From Gemmatimonadota bacterium (GTDB lineage Bacteria; Gemmatimonadota; Gemmatimonadetes; Longimicrobiales; Gaopeijiaceae), in NCBI GenBank assembly GCA_022822325.1, contig JAJEBW010000005.1, forward strand, positions 45,189 to 109,188: a DNA stretch of 64,000 nt, given 5' to 3'. The notes under the pieces are model-generated. The model ran no database searches. It had not been told where the DNA came from and saw nothing but the letters and a program-made list of their open reading frames with translations. A program made the translations under genes and the position numbers. Shown one piece after another: positions 8,981 to 15,626 of this stretch. Position 1 is the first letter of the stretch. The number at the start of each line of letters is the position of its first letter.

Positions 8981-9234
8981 CTTGGCCCTGGCTGCCTAAC
9001 CAATAGGCAACCCGCTTTCCGGTCAGCCCGCCCGAGGCGGGTCGCGAAGGCGTCGACGAGTCGGGCTGGTTCTCAGGTCCACGCCGCCGGACCGGAGGAC
9101 GAGAACAGCGGCGGCTAGCCCGGGCGAGGGTTCGTTCGCCGCCCCTTCCCGAGGCGAACCCCAGCGGTGATCTACGCACGTAGACGTCTTTGGTGACCCT
9201 TTCGCGGACGCGGGTTCGACTCCCGCCGCCTCCA
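8880..9234 (+). ncRNA. ssrA: Transfer-messenger RNA (tmRNA)
   Basis: tmRNA rescues stalled ribosomes and tags the unfinished peptide for proteolysis. The 5' end GGGGGCGAAACGGCTTCGACG is the tmRNA consensus, and its first seven bases (8880-8886) pair with CGCCTCC at 9227-9233 to form the acceptor stem. The T-arm GCGGGTTCGACTCCCGC lies just before it. The discriminator A is 9234 and CCA is not encoded. The tag reading frame runs from GCC at 8970 to the TAA at 8997-8999 and encodes ANTDLALAA, ending in the expected LAA degron. At about 355 nt the size is normal. The first 101 nt are also the 3' end of the dus reading frame. Confidence 0.95.
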
Positions 9235-9288
9235 CTTGGAACCATGCGACCGGTTGCCGCCGATCCGGCCGCCAGGAGATCTCGCCGA

Positions 9289-9306
9289 GTGAACCGAAAC
9301 CAGTGA
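9289..9306 (+). other. Five-codon micro-ORF overlapping the lspA start
   Basis: GTG AAC CGA AAC CAG TGA encodes MNRNQ. Its stop shares bases with the lspA GTG at 9303 (GTGA). The beginning GTGAACCG is repeated exactly at the lspA start, 14 bp later, so it looks like a small duplication of the start region. The only good ribosome site, AGGAG at 9274-9278, is 10 nt from this GTG but 24 nt from the lspA GTG. Ribosomes probably load here and re-initiate. Confidence 0.45.
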
Positions 9307-9824
9307 ACCGCAAACTGACGATTCCGGGCGCTCTCCTCTTCCTGATCCTGGTGGCCGACATCGCGACCAAGCGATGGGCGCTCCAGGCGCTTGCAGGAAA
9401 TCCCCGGCCGGACTTTCTGGGTGGCCACGTGCCCCTCACCCTGGCCTTCAACCGGGGGGCCGCCTTCGGAATCTCGATCGGCGACGACCCCCGCTGGTTC
9501 TTCATCCCGGTCGCCTTCCTGGCGCTGGGGCTGATGTGCGTCCTCCTGGTCCGCGCGGAACGGCAGGACAATCTCCGCATCGTGGCGCTTTCGCTGGTGA
9601 TCGCGGGCGCAATCGGCAACCTGGTCGACCGCATCCGCTGGGACCGGGGGGTGGTGGACTTCATCGGCCCGATCGACCTCGGCTTCTACCACTGGCCGAT
9701 CTTCAATGTGGCCGACATGGCGATCTCCTGCGGCGCGGTCCTCCTGGCGATCTCCTTCTGGAACGAAGACCGCCGCCTGACCCGCGAGCGACGGGCGGAG
9801 GCCGCGGCTGCGGGAGACGGTTAA
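9303..9824 (+). CDS. lspA: Lipoprotein signal peptidase (signal peptidase II)
   Basis: This inner-membrane aspartic protease removes signal peptides from prolipoproteins after lipidation. The 173-aa product has four membrane helices and all family boxes: NRGAAFG (50-56), AGAIGNLVDR with the catalytic Asp109, VVDFI (118-121) and FNVADM with the catalytic Asp138. Many lipoproteins in this window would be its substrates. The GTG start at 9303 gives MNRKLTIPGALLF; translation is probably coupled to the micro-ORF in front of it. The gene follows ssrA by 68 bp. Confidence 0.95.
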   Translation: MNRKLTIPGALLFLILVADIATKRWALQALAGNPRPDFLGGHVPLTLAFNRGAAFGISIGDDPRWFFIPVAFLALGLMCVLLVRAERQDNLRIVALSLVIAGAIGNLVDRIRWDRGVVDFIGPIDLGFYHWPIFNVADMAISCGAVLLAISFWNEDRRLTRERRAEAAAAGDG

Positions 9825-9856
9825 CCGGAATTTCGCCGGCCGGAATTTCGCCAGCC
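9825..9856 (+). repeat. Two tandem 16-bp units after lspA
   Basis: The sequence CCGGAATTTCGCC appears twice in a row with near-identical flanks. It sits directly after the lspA stop, in the gap to the convergent CNNM gene. No function is evident. Confidence 0.5.
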
Positions 9857-9925
9857 GACGCCGATGCGCCTGCGGCCAGGAACTGACGGGACATTCCACC
9901 GCGGCGGGGCAGTTCGAGCGGGCGG

Positions 9926-11152
9926 CTACCCCTTCGGCACAAAGAGGAGCGACTCGATCCGGCGGCGGCGATTCACCTCCAGGATTCGGAACTCGCCCGC
10001 CTCGGTTCGCACCGAATCCCCCGTTCGGCCGATCCGGTCCAGCTCGCCCAGGACGTAGCCCGCGATCGTGTCGAACTCCTCCCCCAGCTCGATCCCGAGC
10101 CGCTGTTCGACGTCGCGCACCGGCGTCCCCCCGCGAACGACGACGCTGCCGTCGCCCACCTCGCGGAACTCGCGCGGGTTCGTCTCGTGCTCCTCCTCGA
10201 AGGTTCCGACGATCTCCTCGATCAGGTCCTCCAGGGTGACCAGCCCCGCCGTTCCTCCGAACTCGTCCAATACGATCGTCATCCTGCTCCGTTGCGCGCG
10301 CATCTCGCGGATCAGATCCTCGACCGGCTTCGTCGCCGGCGCGAACTGGGCCGGACGGGTAATGCCCGCGATCGTCGCGGCCCCGTCCCTCGCCGCGCGC
10401 CACAGATCCCGCGCCACCACGATCCCGGCGATGCGGTCCAGATTGCCCTCGAAGACCGGCAGCCGCAGCTTCCCGCGGTCGAGCATCAGATCCATCGCCT
10501 CCTCCACCCCGCACCCCGCCGCCGCCGCCACAATGTCGATTCGGGGCGTCATGATCTCGCTCACGGCAATGTCGTCGAGCTGCATCACATTGGACATGAC
10601 CTTGAACTCGTCCTCGTCGAGCGTCCCCTCGCGCCGCCCCAGCTCGGCCAGCGCCTCGATCTCGGCCCGGCTGATCTTCTCGCGCCCATCGCCTCGCGAC
10701 TTGGCCCAGCGACTGAGGTAGCCCAGGGGAATCAGCGCCGGCTTCATCCCGATCACCATCACCTGCAGGACAAAGGCCGAGGGCCGCGCCAGGGCGTTGC
10801 AGAAGGTGGCGCCCAGCGTCTTGGGAATGATCTCGGAGAAGACGAGCACGGCGAAGGTGAGCGCCCCGGCGAAGATCCCCACCGCCAGTCCCCCGCCGAA
10901 GACCCGCTCGGCCATGGCGCCCCCCACGGTGGCTCCGATCGTGTGCGCAATCGTGTTCAGGGTGAGGATGGCCGCGATCGGTTCGTCGATCCGTTCCTTC
11001 ATGCGCGCGAGGATCCGGCCTGCGCGGTCGCCGCGGCCCTGCATGACCGCCACATAGGAATGGCTGACCGAGAGCAGGACGGCCTCCAGCACCGAGCAGA
11101 GGAAGGAGATCGCGAGGCTGATCCCGACGACGGCGAGGAGTTGAGCGAGCAA
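9926..11152 (-). CDS. CNNM/CorC-type transporter with CBS domains
   Basis: The 408-aa product has an N-terminal CNNM (DUF21) membrane domain with about four helices (residues 1-135), including the family's small-residue helices and the SEIIPKTLGA motif. A CBS pair follows (about 190-310; VSEIMTPRIDI and the MTIVLDEFGGTAGLVTLEDLIEEIVG segment). The C-terminal CorC/HlyC domain is at about 330-408. Family members are linked to magnesium or cobalt export. The TTG start gives the first membrane helix directly. Its start is 6 bp from the end of the upstream DUF6702 gene on the same strand, so the two form an operon. The substrate cannot be told from sequence. Confidence 0.9.
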   Translation of the reverse strand: MLAQLLAVVGISLAISFLCSVLEAVLLSVSHSYVAVMQGRGDRAGRILARMKERIDEPIAAILTLNTIAHTIGATVGGAMAERVFGGGLAVGIFAGALTFAVLVFSEIIPKTLGATFCNALARPSAFVLQVMVIGMKPALIPLGYLSRWAKSRGDGREKISRAEIEALAELGRREGTLDEDEFKVMSNVMQLDDIAVSEIMTPRIDIVAAAAGCGVEEAMDLMLDRGKLRLPVFEGNLDRIAGIVVARDLWRAARDGAATIAGITRPAQFAPATKPVEDLIREMRAQRSRMTIVLDEFGGTAGLVTLEDLIEEIVGTFEEEHETNPREFREVGDGSVVVRGGTPVRDVEQRLGIELGEEFDTIAGYVLGELDRIGRTGDSVRTEAGEFRILEVNRRRRIESLLFVPKG

Positions 11153-11158
11153 GTCTCC

Positions 11159-11782
11159 CTATCCGGTTCGCACGGTCACGTTGTCTTCGTCCCAGGTGAA
11201 GTACCAGCTGCGCTCCCGTCCGCTGCGGGTTCTGAGATGGAGAAGGTTGCGCTGGTCCTCGAACATGTTGAAGAGCAGCCGGTTGCGCACCCGGATCCGG
11301 TCCGTGGCGGGATCGAGCGGGTATTCGAGGGTGTACCACCACATGACCTCGTCGGGCCGCCGCGCACCCTCCACGCCGCGCGCCACCACACTTCCGCGCA
11401 GAACCCGGTCCTCCGCTTGAAGCGTCAACGCCTCGATGGTCAACATCTCATTGATATACCGCTCGACCGTCGCTTCGACCTCCGCGCTCGCCTCCAGCCG
11501 GAACTCCATGTCGGAGGTGTGCTCCATCAGGGCGAACTGAAGATCGTCCCAGAAGAAGCGAATGCGAATTTCGAGCGACCCCTCGCCCACCACCGCGTCG
11601 GCAACCGAGACGCGGAAGGGATGGGACGGACCCGTCGCGGCGAGCGCCGGAAGCAGCGCCAGGAGGAGGAGCGGCAGCCAGCGTCGGCCCTTCGCGCCCG
11701 AGTCCGCGGCCCCACGCGACCCCCACCGCTTTGCGCCCGAATTTGCCTTCCGGGGAGTCCTCACGACCCAATTTCGATACAT
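11159..11782 (-). CDS. DUF6702 family exported protein
   Basis: The 207-aa product has a basic N-terminal stretch, a signal peptide (RRWLPLLLLALLPALAATG) and a mature part that begins HPFRVSVADAVVG. The HPF start, the DDLQFAL segment, the mid-domain valine/tryptophan-rich strand (DEVMWWYTLEYPL) and NRLLFNMFEDQRN are features of DUF6702 proteins, which are periplasmic and of unknown function. ATG 11782 has a GAGGG ribosome site about 7 nt upstream. The reading frame stays open a further 324 bp upstream, but that part is the repeat-rich intergenic region and lacks coding character. It is probably co-transcribed with the CNNM gene. Confidence 0.75.
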   Translation of the reverse strand: MYRNWVVRTPRKANSGAKRWGSRGAADSGAKGRRWLPLLLLALLPALAATGPSHPFRVSVADAVVGEGSLEIRIRFFWDDLQFALMEHTSDMEFRLEASAEVEATVERYINEMLTIEALTLQAEDRVLRGSVVARGVEGARRPDEVMWWYTLEYPLDPATDRIRVRNRLLFNMFEDQRNLLHLRTRSGRERSWYFTWDEDNVTVRTG

Positions 11783-11951
11783 TCCAAAGCCCTCGCACCT
11801 TCCAGACCCCGGTTGCCGCATGATCCTTCTTCGCATGACCCCTCTTCGCACCACATCAATTCGCAACGCTTCAAATTGGCAGTCTCCGGTCCGTGCCAGC
11901 AACCCCGGAAGCTCCCTGCGCATCCCTCGTGCCGCCGACCGGTGGACGATC

Positions 11952-11980
11952 CCGCTCGGCGTTTGGCCACGGACGGCCAG
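11952..11980 (+). repeat. Copy A of the CCGCTCGGTGTTTGTCCACGG repeat
   Basis: Reads CCGCTCGGCGTTTGGCCACGGACGGCCAG in two parts: CCGCTCGGCGTTTGG, then CCACGGACGGCCAG. It matches copies at 26226-26254 and 49103-49132 at most positions, all in the same orientation and all intergenic. This copy lacks an obvious left palindromic arm. Confidence 0.5.
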
Positions 11981-12000
11981 GACAGCCCCCGGTTCTCGCG

Positions 12001-12059
12001 GCGCCTGCTCGCGCAACCGGACCGGGCCGCAAGATCGCGGTCGCTCAACGACTTGCCGC
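12001..12059 (-). repeat. 59-bp dispersed repeat, copy 2
   Basis: The reverse complement aligns without gaps to 2531-2589 with 49 of 59 identical bases. Shared blocks are GCGGCAAGTCGTTG, TCTTGCGG and TGCGCGAGC. Both copies point toward a downstream gene for an exported protein. Confidence 0.6.
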
Positions 12060-12104
12060 GCCGCGCCCGCCGCCGCCCCGGTTCCGGCCCCGCTCCACCC
12101 GCCC

Positions 12105-12635
12105 ATGCTCTTCGCGCTGACCCTCCTCGCGCTGGCCCTCCCCGCGACGGTTCTGCAGGGGCAGGTGCGCGCGGGGGTTCAGGTTACCTACCAGTCCCAG
12201 CTCTTCGACGGCGCCTTTGGAGCGGGCGCGCGCGCCGAGGTCGATCTCGCCTTCCTGCGTCCCGGCCTGATCGTGGCCGGCACCTGGGATCGCTTTTTCC
12301 CCGACTGCGACGACTGCCGCTTCACCGATCTCGGCGGCGAACTCCTCATGGCCCCGCAGGGACCGCTCTACCTGGGGCTGGGAGCGGGCCACCGCCAGTT
12401 CGAGGACGCCGACGCCTCCGGGTCGCAATCCGGCGACGACGAGACCGTTTCCGACGAATGGAACTACTTCTTCGTCGCGGGAATCCGCCTCGCGGATCTT
12501 TCGATGCTTGTGCCCTTTCTCGAGTTCCGCCAGGAGTTCGGCTCCGATTCGCTCAATGAACAGATCTTCTCCCTCGGGGTGATGATCAGTCCGTCGGGCC
12601 GACGCAACGCACCCCGTCCGCCCCCGTTCCCATAG
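12105..12635 (+). CDS. Small outer-membrane beta-barrel-like protein
   Basis: The 176-aa product has a signal peptide (MLFALTLLALALPATVLQGQ). The mature part consists of alternating hydrophobic strands with Gly/aromatic turns (VRAGVQVTYQSQLFDGAFG, then ADLSMLVPFLEFRQEFG). The pattern is that of small outer-membrane barrels of the outer_membrane-beta-barrel type, but no specific family is recognised. One pair of cysteines (PDCDDCRF, about residues 67-70) is notable. The ATG at 12105 fits the signal peptide. The gene is divergent from DUF6702 and 138 bp before mlaE, across a C-rich stretch. Confidence 0.6.
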   Translation: MLFALTLLALALPATVLQGQVRAGVQVTYQSQLFDGAFGAGARAEVDLAFLRPGLIVAGTWDRFFPDCDDCRFTDLGGELLMAPQGPLYLGLGAGHRQFEDADASGSQSGDDETVSDEWNYFFVAGIRLADLSMLVPFLEFRQEFGSDSLNEQIFSLGVMISPSGRRNAPRPPPFP

Positions 12636-12773
12636 GGAATCCCCATTCCCCGCGGGATTCAGCCTTCTCCGACCCCGATTCCCCTTGATTCCAGTTCCCC
12701 CGGTTCCGAGTTCTCCGGCCGCGCTGCCCCCGGCCGCACTCCCCCCAACCCCCATCCTCCCGAGCCCGGTTCC

Positions 12774-13565
12774 TTGAATCCCCCACCGCTTTTCGCACGA
12801 CCCGTCGGCGCCATCGGTCGCTGGTGGACGCTCTGGGCGGAGCACGCGGGGCAGCTCGGACTCCTCGTCTGGCATACCCTCGCCGCGCTGGTGCGCCTCC
12901 GCCTGTCGGGGAGCGAGTTCGTGCGGCAGCTCTATCTGATGGGCGTGCAGAGCATTCCGATCGTGATCATGACCGCGATCCTCTCGGGGATCGTCACCTC
13001 GCAGCAGGGGGGCTACCAGATCACCACGACCGTGCCGCTCTACCTTCTGGGCAGCATCGTCACGACCAGCGTCGTGCTGGAGCTGGGTCCGGTGATGACG
13101 GCGGTGGTGCTGGTGGGGCGGGTGGGCGCGCGAATCACCGCCGAGCTTGGCACCATGGTGGTCTCCGAGCAGATCGACGCCTATCGCTCGCTGGGACGCG
13201 ATCCGCTGATCACCCTGGGAGCGCCCCGCATCCTGGCCGGCATCTTCGTCATGCCCCTCCTGGTCGGCATCGCCAATGTGGTGGGGGTCTTCGCGGGGAT
13301 GGTGGCCGCGCAGATCAGCCTCGGCCTCGGCGTCGACAGCTTTCTCTACGGGGCGCGGGTCCTCTGGCACTCCTGGGATCTGGTCTATTCGCTCCTCAAG
13401 GCGATCGTCTTCGGCTTCGCCATCCCCCTGATCGCCATCCACATGGGGCTCCGCACGCAGGGGGGAGCCGAGGGAGTGGGACGCACCACCACCGCTTCGG
13501 TCATGTTCCAGACGCTGACCGTCTTCATCCTCGACGCGGCCTTTCCGCCGCTCTTCCTCAACTGA
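12774..13565 (+). CDS. mlaE: Phospholipid ABC transporter permease MlaE
   Basis: This is the inner-membrane permease of an Mla-type lipid transporter. The 263-aa product has the MlaE helices and the conserved block LYLMGVQSIPIVIMTAILSGIV, the LELGPVMTAVVLVGRVGARITAELGTM segment and SEQIDAYRSLG. The last is the coupling region that contacts the MlaF ATPase. TTG 12774 is used because no ATG precedes the conserved N-terminus; its ribosome site is weak. mlaF follows after 65 bp and mlaD after that. No mlaB or mlaC is in the cluster, as in many non-proteobacterial Mla loci. Confidence 0.92.
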   Translation: MNPPPLFARPVGAIGRWWTLWAEHAGQLGLLVWHTLAALVRLRLSGSEFVRQLYLMGVQSIPIVIMTAILSGIVTSQQGGYQITTTVPLYLLGSIVTTSVVLELGPVMTAVVLVGRVGARITAELGTMVVSEQIDAYRSLGRDPLITLGAPRILAGIFVMPLLVGIANVVGVFAGMVAAQISLGLGVDSFLYGARVLWHSWDLVYSLLKAIVFGFAIPLIAIHMGLRTQGGAEGVGRTTTASVMFQTLTVFILDAAFPPLFLN

Positions 13566-13630
13566 TCCCGAGGGGTCCGGCACGGCCTCGCCCGCCCCGG
13601 CCCCGCACAGCTTCGAGTCCGGTCCCGAAC

Positions 13631-14413
13631 ATGGAATCCCGCGCCGTCATTCGCTACCGCAACACGCACAAGGCCTTCAAGCGCCCGGTGCTGGCCGGGG
13701 TCTGGCTTGACGTCCACGAAGGTGAAATGTTCGCGCTCTTCGGACCCTCCGGAACGGGGAAGAGCGTGCTTCTCAAGACGACGATCGGGCTGATCGTGCC
13801 GGATCTGGGCGATGTGGAGGTCGGGGGCCGCTCGGTCCACTTCGGCGGACGCTCCGCGCTGGATGCGGTTCGCAGCGAGGTCGGCTATGTTTTTCAGCAG
13901 GCGGCGCTCTTCGATTCGCTCAACGTCTATCGCAATGTGGCGATGGGGCTGACCCACGCCCGGCTGCGCGCCATGAGCAACGTCGAGACGGCCCGGGCGG
14001 TGTGGCGGGCGCTGGAGCTCGTGAACCTCGAGCCGGCCGAGGTGCTCTCGATTCTGCCCTCGGAGCTCTCGGGGGGAATGAAGAAGCGAGTGGGGATTGC
14101 GCGCGCGATCGTGGGGCGGCCGCGGATTCTGCTCTGGGACGAACCCACCACCGGACTCGATCCGGTGAACACCGCCGCGGTCGAACGGCTGATCAAGGGA
14201 TTGGCCGAGGAGCTGCGGATCACCTCGGTTCTCGTCACCCACGATGTGGAGGGGGCGCTCTGGATGTGCGACCGGGTGGCGATGTTGGAGGGCGGGCGCA
14301 TCCGCTTCTGCGGGACTCCGGGCGAGTTTCAGGCCGGAACGGATCCGGTGGTGCGGGCCTTCGTGGACCGGGCGGCGGCCGAAGCCGCGCTCGACGCGGT
14401 GGAGATGACCTGA
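13631..14413 (+). CDS. mlaF: Phospholipid ABC transporter ATP-binding protein MlaF
   Basis: This is the cytoplasmic ATPase of the Mla system, 260 aa. Walker A is GPSGTGKS (about residue 40), followed by the Q-loop YVFQQAALFDSL and the signature LSGGMKKRVGIARA. Walker B/D-loop is ILLWDEPTTGLDP and the H-loop is VTHD. The GMKKR signature variant is typical of MlaF. ATG 13631 starts MESRAVIRYRN, in line with family starts. The adjacent mlaE and mlaD complete the transporter core. Confidence 0.93.
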   Translation: MESRAVIRYRNTHKAFKRPVLAGVWLDVHEGEMFALFGPSGTGKSVLLKTTIGLIVPDLGDVEVGGRSVHFGGRSALDAVRSEVGYVFQQAALFDSLNVYRNVAMGLTHARLRAMSNVETARAVWRALELVNLEPAEVLSILPSELSGGMKKRVGIARAIVGRPRILLWDEPTTGLDPVNTAAVERLIKGLAEELRITSVLVTHDVEGALWMCDRVAMLEGGRIRFCGTPGEFQAGTDPVVRAFVDRAAAEAALDAVEMT

Positions 14414-14448
14414 GGTCGCGGGCCGCCCGGCGACGCGGACGGAACGCA

Positions 14449-14539
14449 ATGGACAGAGAGTCGAAAGAGGACAGCGAGCCGAAAGAGGACAGAGAGTCGA
14501 AAGAGGGAAGATGACATGAATGAGAGTGAGACAGGATGA
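14449..14539 (+). other. Chain of three ATGA-linked micro-ORFs between mlaF and mlaD
   Basis: ATG 14449 opens a 21-codon frame ending at TGA 14512-14514; it is very rich in Glu, Lys, Asp and Ser. ATG 14511 overlaps that stop and encodes only MT before TGA 14517. ATG 14516 overlaps that stop and encodes MNESETG before TGA 14537, which overlaps the mlaD ATG at 14536. Each junction is ATGA. Most of the first frame is a triple 18-bp repeat. It may pass ribosomes from mlaF to mlaD; no peptide function is claimed. Confidence 0.4.
14452..14505 (+). repeat. Three tandem 18-bp units
   Basis: The unit GACAGAGAGTCGAAAGAG occurs at 14452-14469 and 14488-14505. Between them (14470-14487) is a variant with two changes. 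Because 18 is a multiple of three, copy-number change would keep the micro-ORF frame. Confidence 0.85.
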
Positions 14540-15483
14540 GCGAACCAATCTCCTCCTCCGGGCGCCGACTGTCCGATGCGGAGGTCTTGCGCGCGGTTCC
14601 GCCGATGGCCGGGGCACGCGAGTTCCGGGTGGGGATCTTTGTGATCCTCGGGGTGGCGGGATTCCTCACCGTGCTCTATCTGATGACCAGTCCGGCGCTC
14701 TTCCGCGGGCGCTACATGGTCGTGACCGAGGTGCCGACCGCGCAGGGGATCCGGCATGGGGACCCGGTGCGCATGCGCGGCATCAATATCGGGCGGGTGT
14801 ACGGCTTTGCGCTGGCGCCGGGCGGCGGCGTCCACCTGACGCTGGAGCTCGAGGGCGAGTACCGGATCCCGGCGCCGGCCCGCGCCGAGCTGAGCGCGGA
14901 GGGCGTGCTGGGCGGGATGGTCGTCTCGGTGATTCCCGGACCGGGGCCGGAGGAGGTGGCGCCCGGAACGCTGATCCCCGGCCAGTCGATCCAGGGGGTC
15001 TTCGAGGCGGCGGGCGCCATTGCGGGTCCGGCGGGCGATGTCCTGGCCCGCATGCAGCGCTTCCTGGCGGACTCGACCATCATGAACACCGGCGAAGCGA
15101 TGACCGAGCTGCGCCGGTTGCTGGGCGAGTTCAACGAGATCGTCGACGGCCAGGCGAAGCACCTGGACTCGCTGGTCGCGACGGTTGGGCGGGCGGCCGT
15201 CAATGTGGAGGGGATCACGGCCTCGGAGGACTGGGACAGCACCCTGGTTGCGGCGCGGAACACGGCGGCCTCCCTGGCGCGCATCAGCCAGGGGACGGAG
15301 AGCGCGGTTCAGTCGCTCGACTCGATTCTGGCCGGTCTGGCAGGGGGCAAGGGCACTCTGGGCCAACTCCTGGCCAGCGACAGCCTCTACCACCACCTGG
15401 ACGCGGCGATCGTCAGTCTTGACAAGCTCCTGGTGGATCTGCGCGAGAACCCCGACCGCTACGTGCGCATCGAGATCTTCTGA
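14536..15483 (+). CDS. mlaD: MlaD-family (MCE domain) lipid transport protein
   Basis: The 315-aa product has a cytoplasmic N-terminus, one membrane helix (FRVGIFVILGVAGFLTVLYLM, about residues 31-51) and a periplasmic MCE domain (about 60-150) with VRMRGINIGRVYG and the GGMVVSVIPG strand. An alpha-helical region (about 170-300) follows that would form the MCE ring's extension. It substitutes for the E. coli MlaD ring that passes phospholipids across the periplasm; at 315 aa it is longer than the E. coli protein (183 aa). The ATG overlaps the stop of the last micro-ORF upstream. It ends the mlaEFD operon. Confidence 0.9.
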   Translation: MSEPISSSGRRLSDAEVLRAVPPMAGAREFRVGIFVILGVAGFLTVLYLMTSPALFRGRYMVVTEVPTAQGIRHGDPVRMRGINIGRVYGFALAPGGGVHLTLELEGEYRIPAPARAELSAEGVLGGMVVSVIPGPGPEEVAPGTLIPGQSIQGVFEAAGAIAGPAGDVLARMQRFLADSTIMNTGEAMTELRRLLGEFNEIVDGQAKHLDSLVATVGRAAVNVEGITASEDWDSTLVAARNTAASLARISQGTESAVQSLDSILAGLAGGKGTLGQLLASDSLYHHLDAAIVSLDKLLVDLRENPDRYVRIEIF

Positions 15484-15580
15484 GTTCCGGCCCCTGCGCG
15501 GGCCGGCCCGGATCTTCGCCTTGGGGGAAAGGGCGCGCGCGCACCCCCCCCTTTTTTGCGGTTTGCCCCTCGGTCGTTGC

Positions 15581-15619
15581 GCTCAAACGCCCGGGCCTTT
15601 GCGCCCGCCGGCGTTGAGC
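15581..15619. terminator. Candidate bidirectional terminator hairpin
   Basis: GCTCAAACGCC (15581-15591) pairs with GGCGTTGAGC (15610-15619) with one bulged A. It lies between the convergent ends of mlaD and the minus-strand peptidase/propeller gene. A C8T6 run lies 30 bp to the left. There is no long T-run directly after the hairpin on either strand. Confidence 0.35.
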
Positions 15620-15626
15620 GTTGCGC

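Larger units (their letters stand above)
11783..12104. other. Divergent intergenic region carrying two dispersed repeats
   Basis: About 320 bp between the DUF6702 gene (minus) and the barrel-like gene (plus). It contains a copy of the palindrome-associated repeat (11952-11980) and a copy of a 59-bp repeat (12001-12059) also found at 2531-2589. The reading frame open across it on the minus strand gives an Arg/Gly-rich translation with no domain. No promoter was recognised with confidence. Confidence 0.5.

Noticed and set aside
15540..15557. C8/T6 tract as an intrinsic terminator for mlaD
   Set aside because: There is no hairpin directly before the T-run; the stem at 15581-15619 is a better but still weak candidate.
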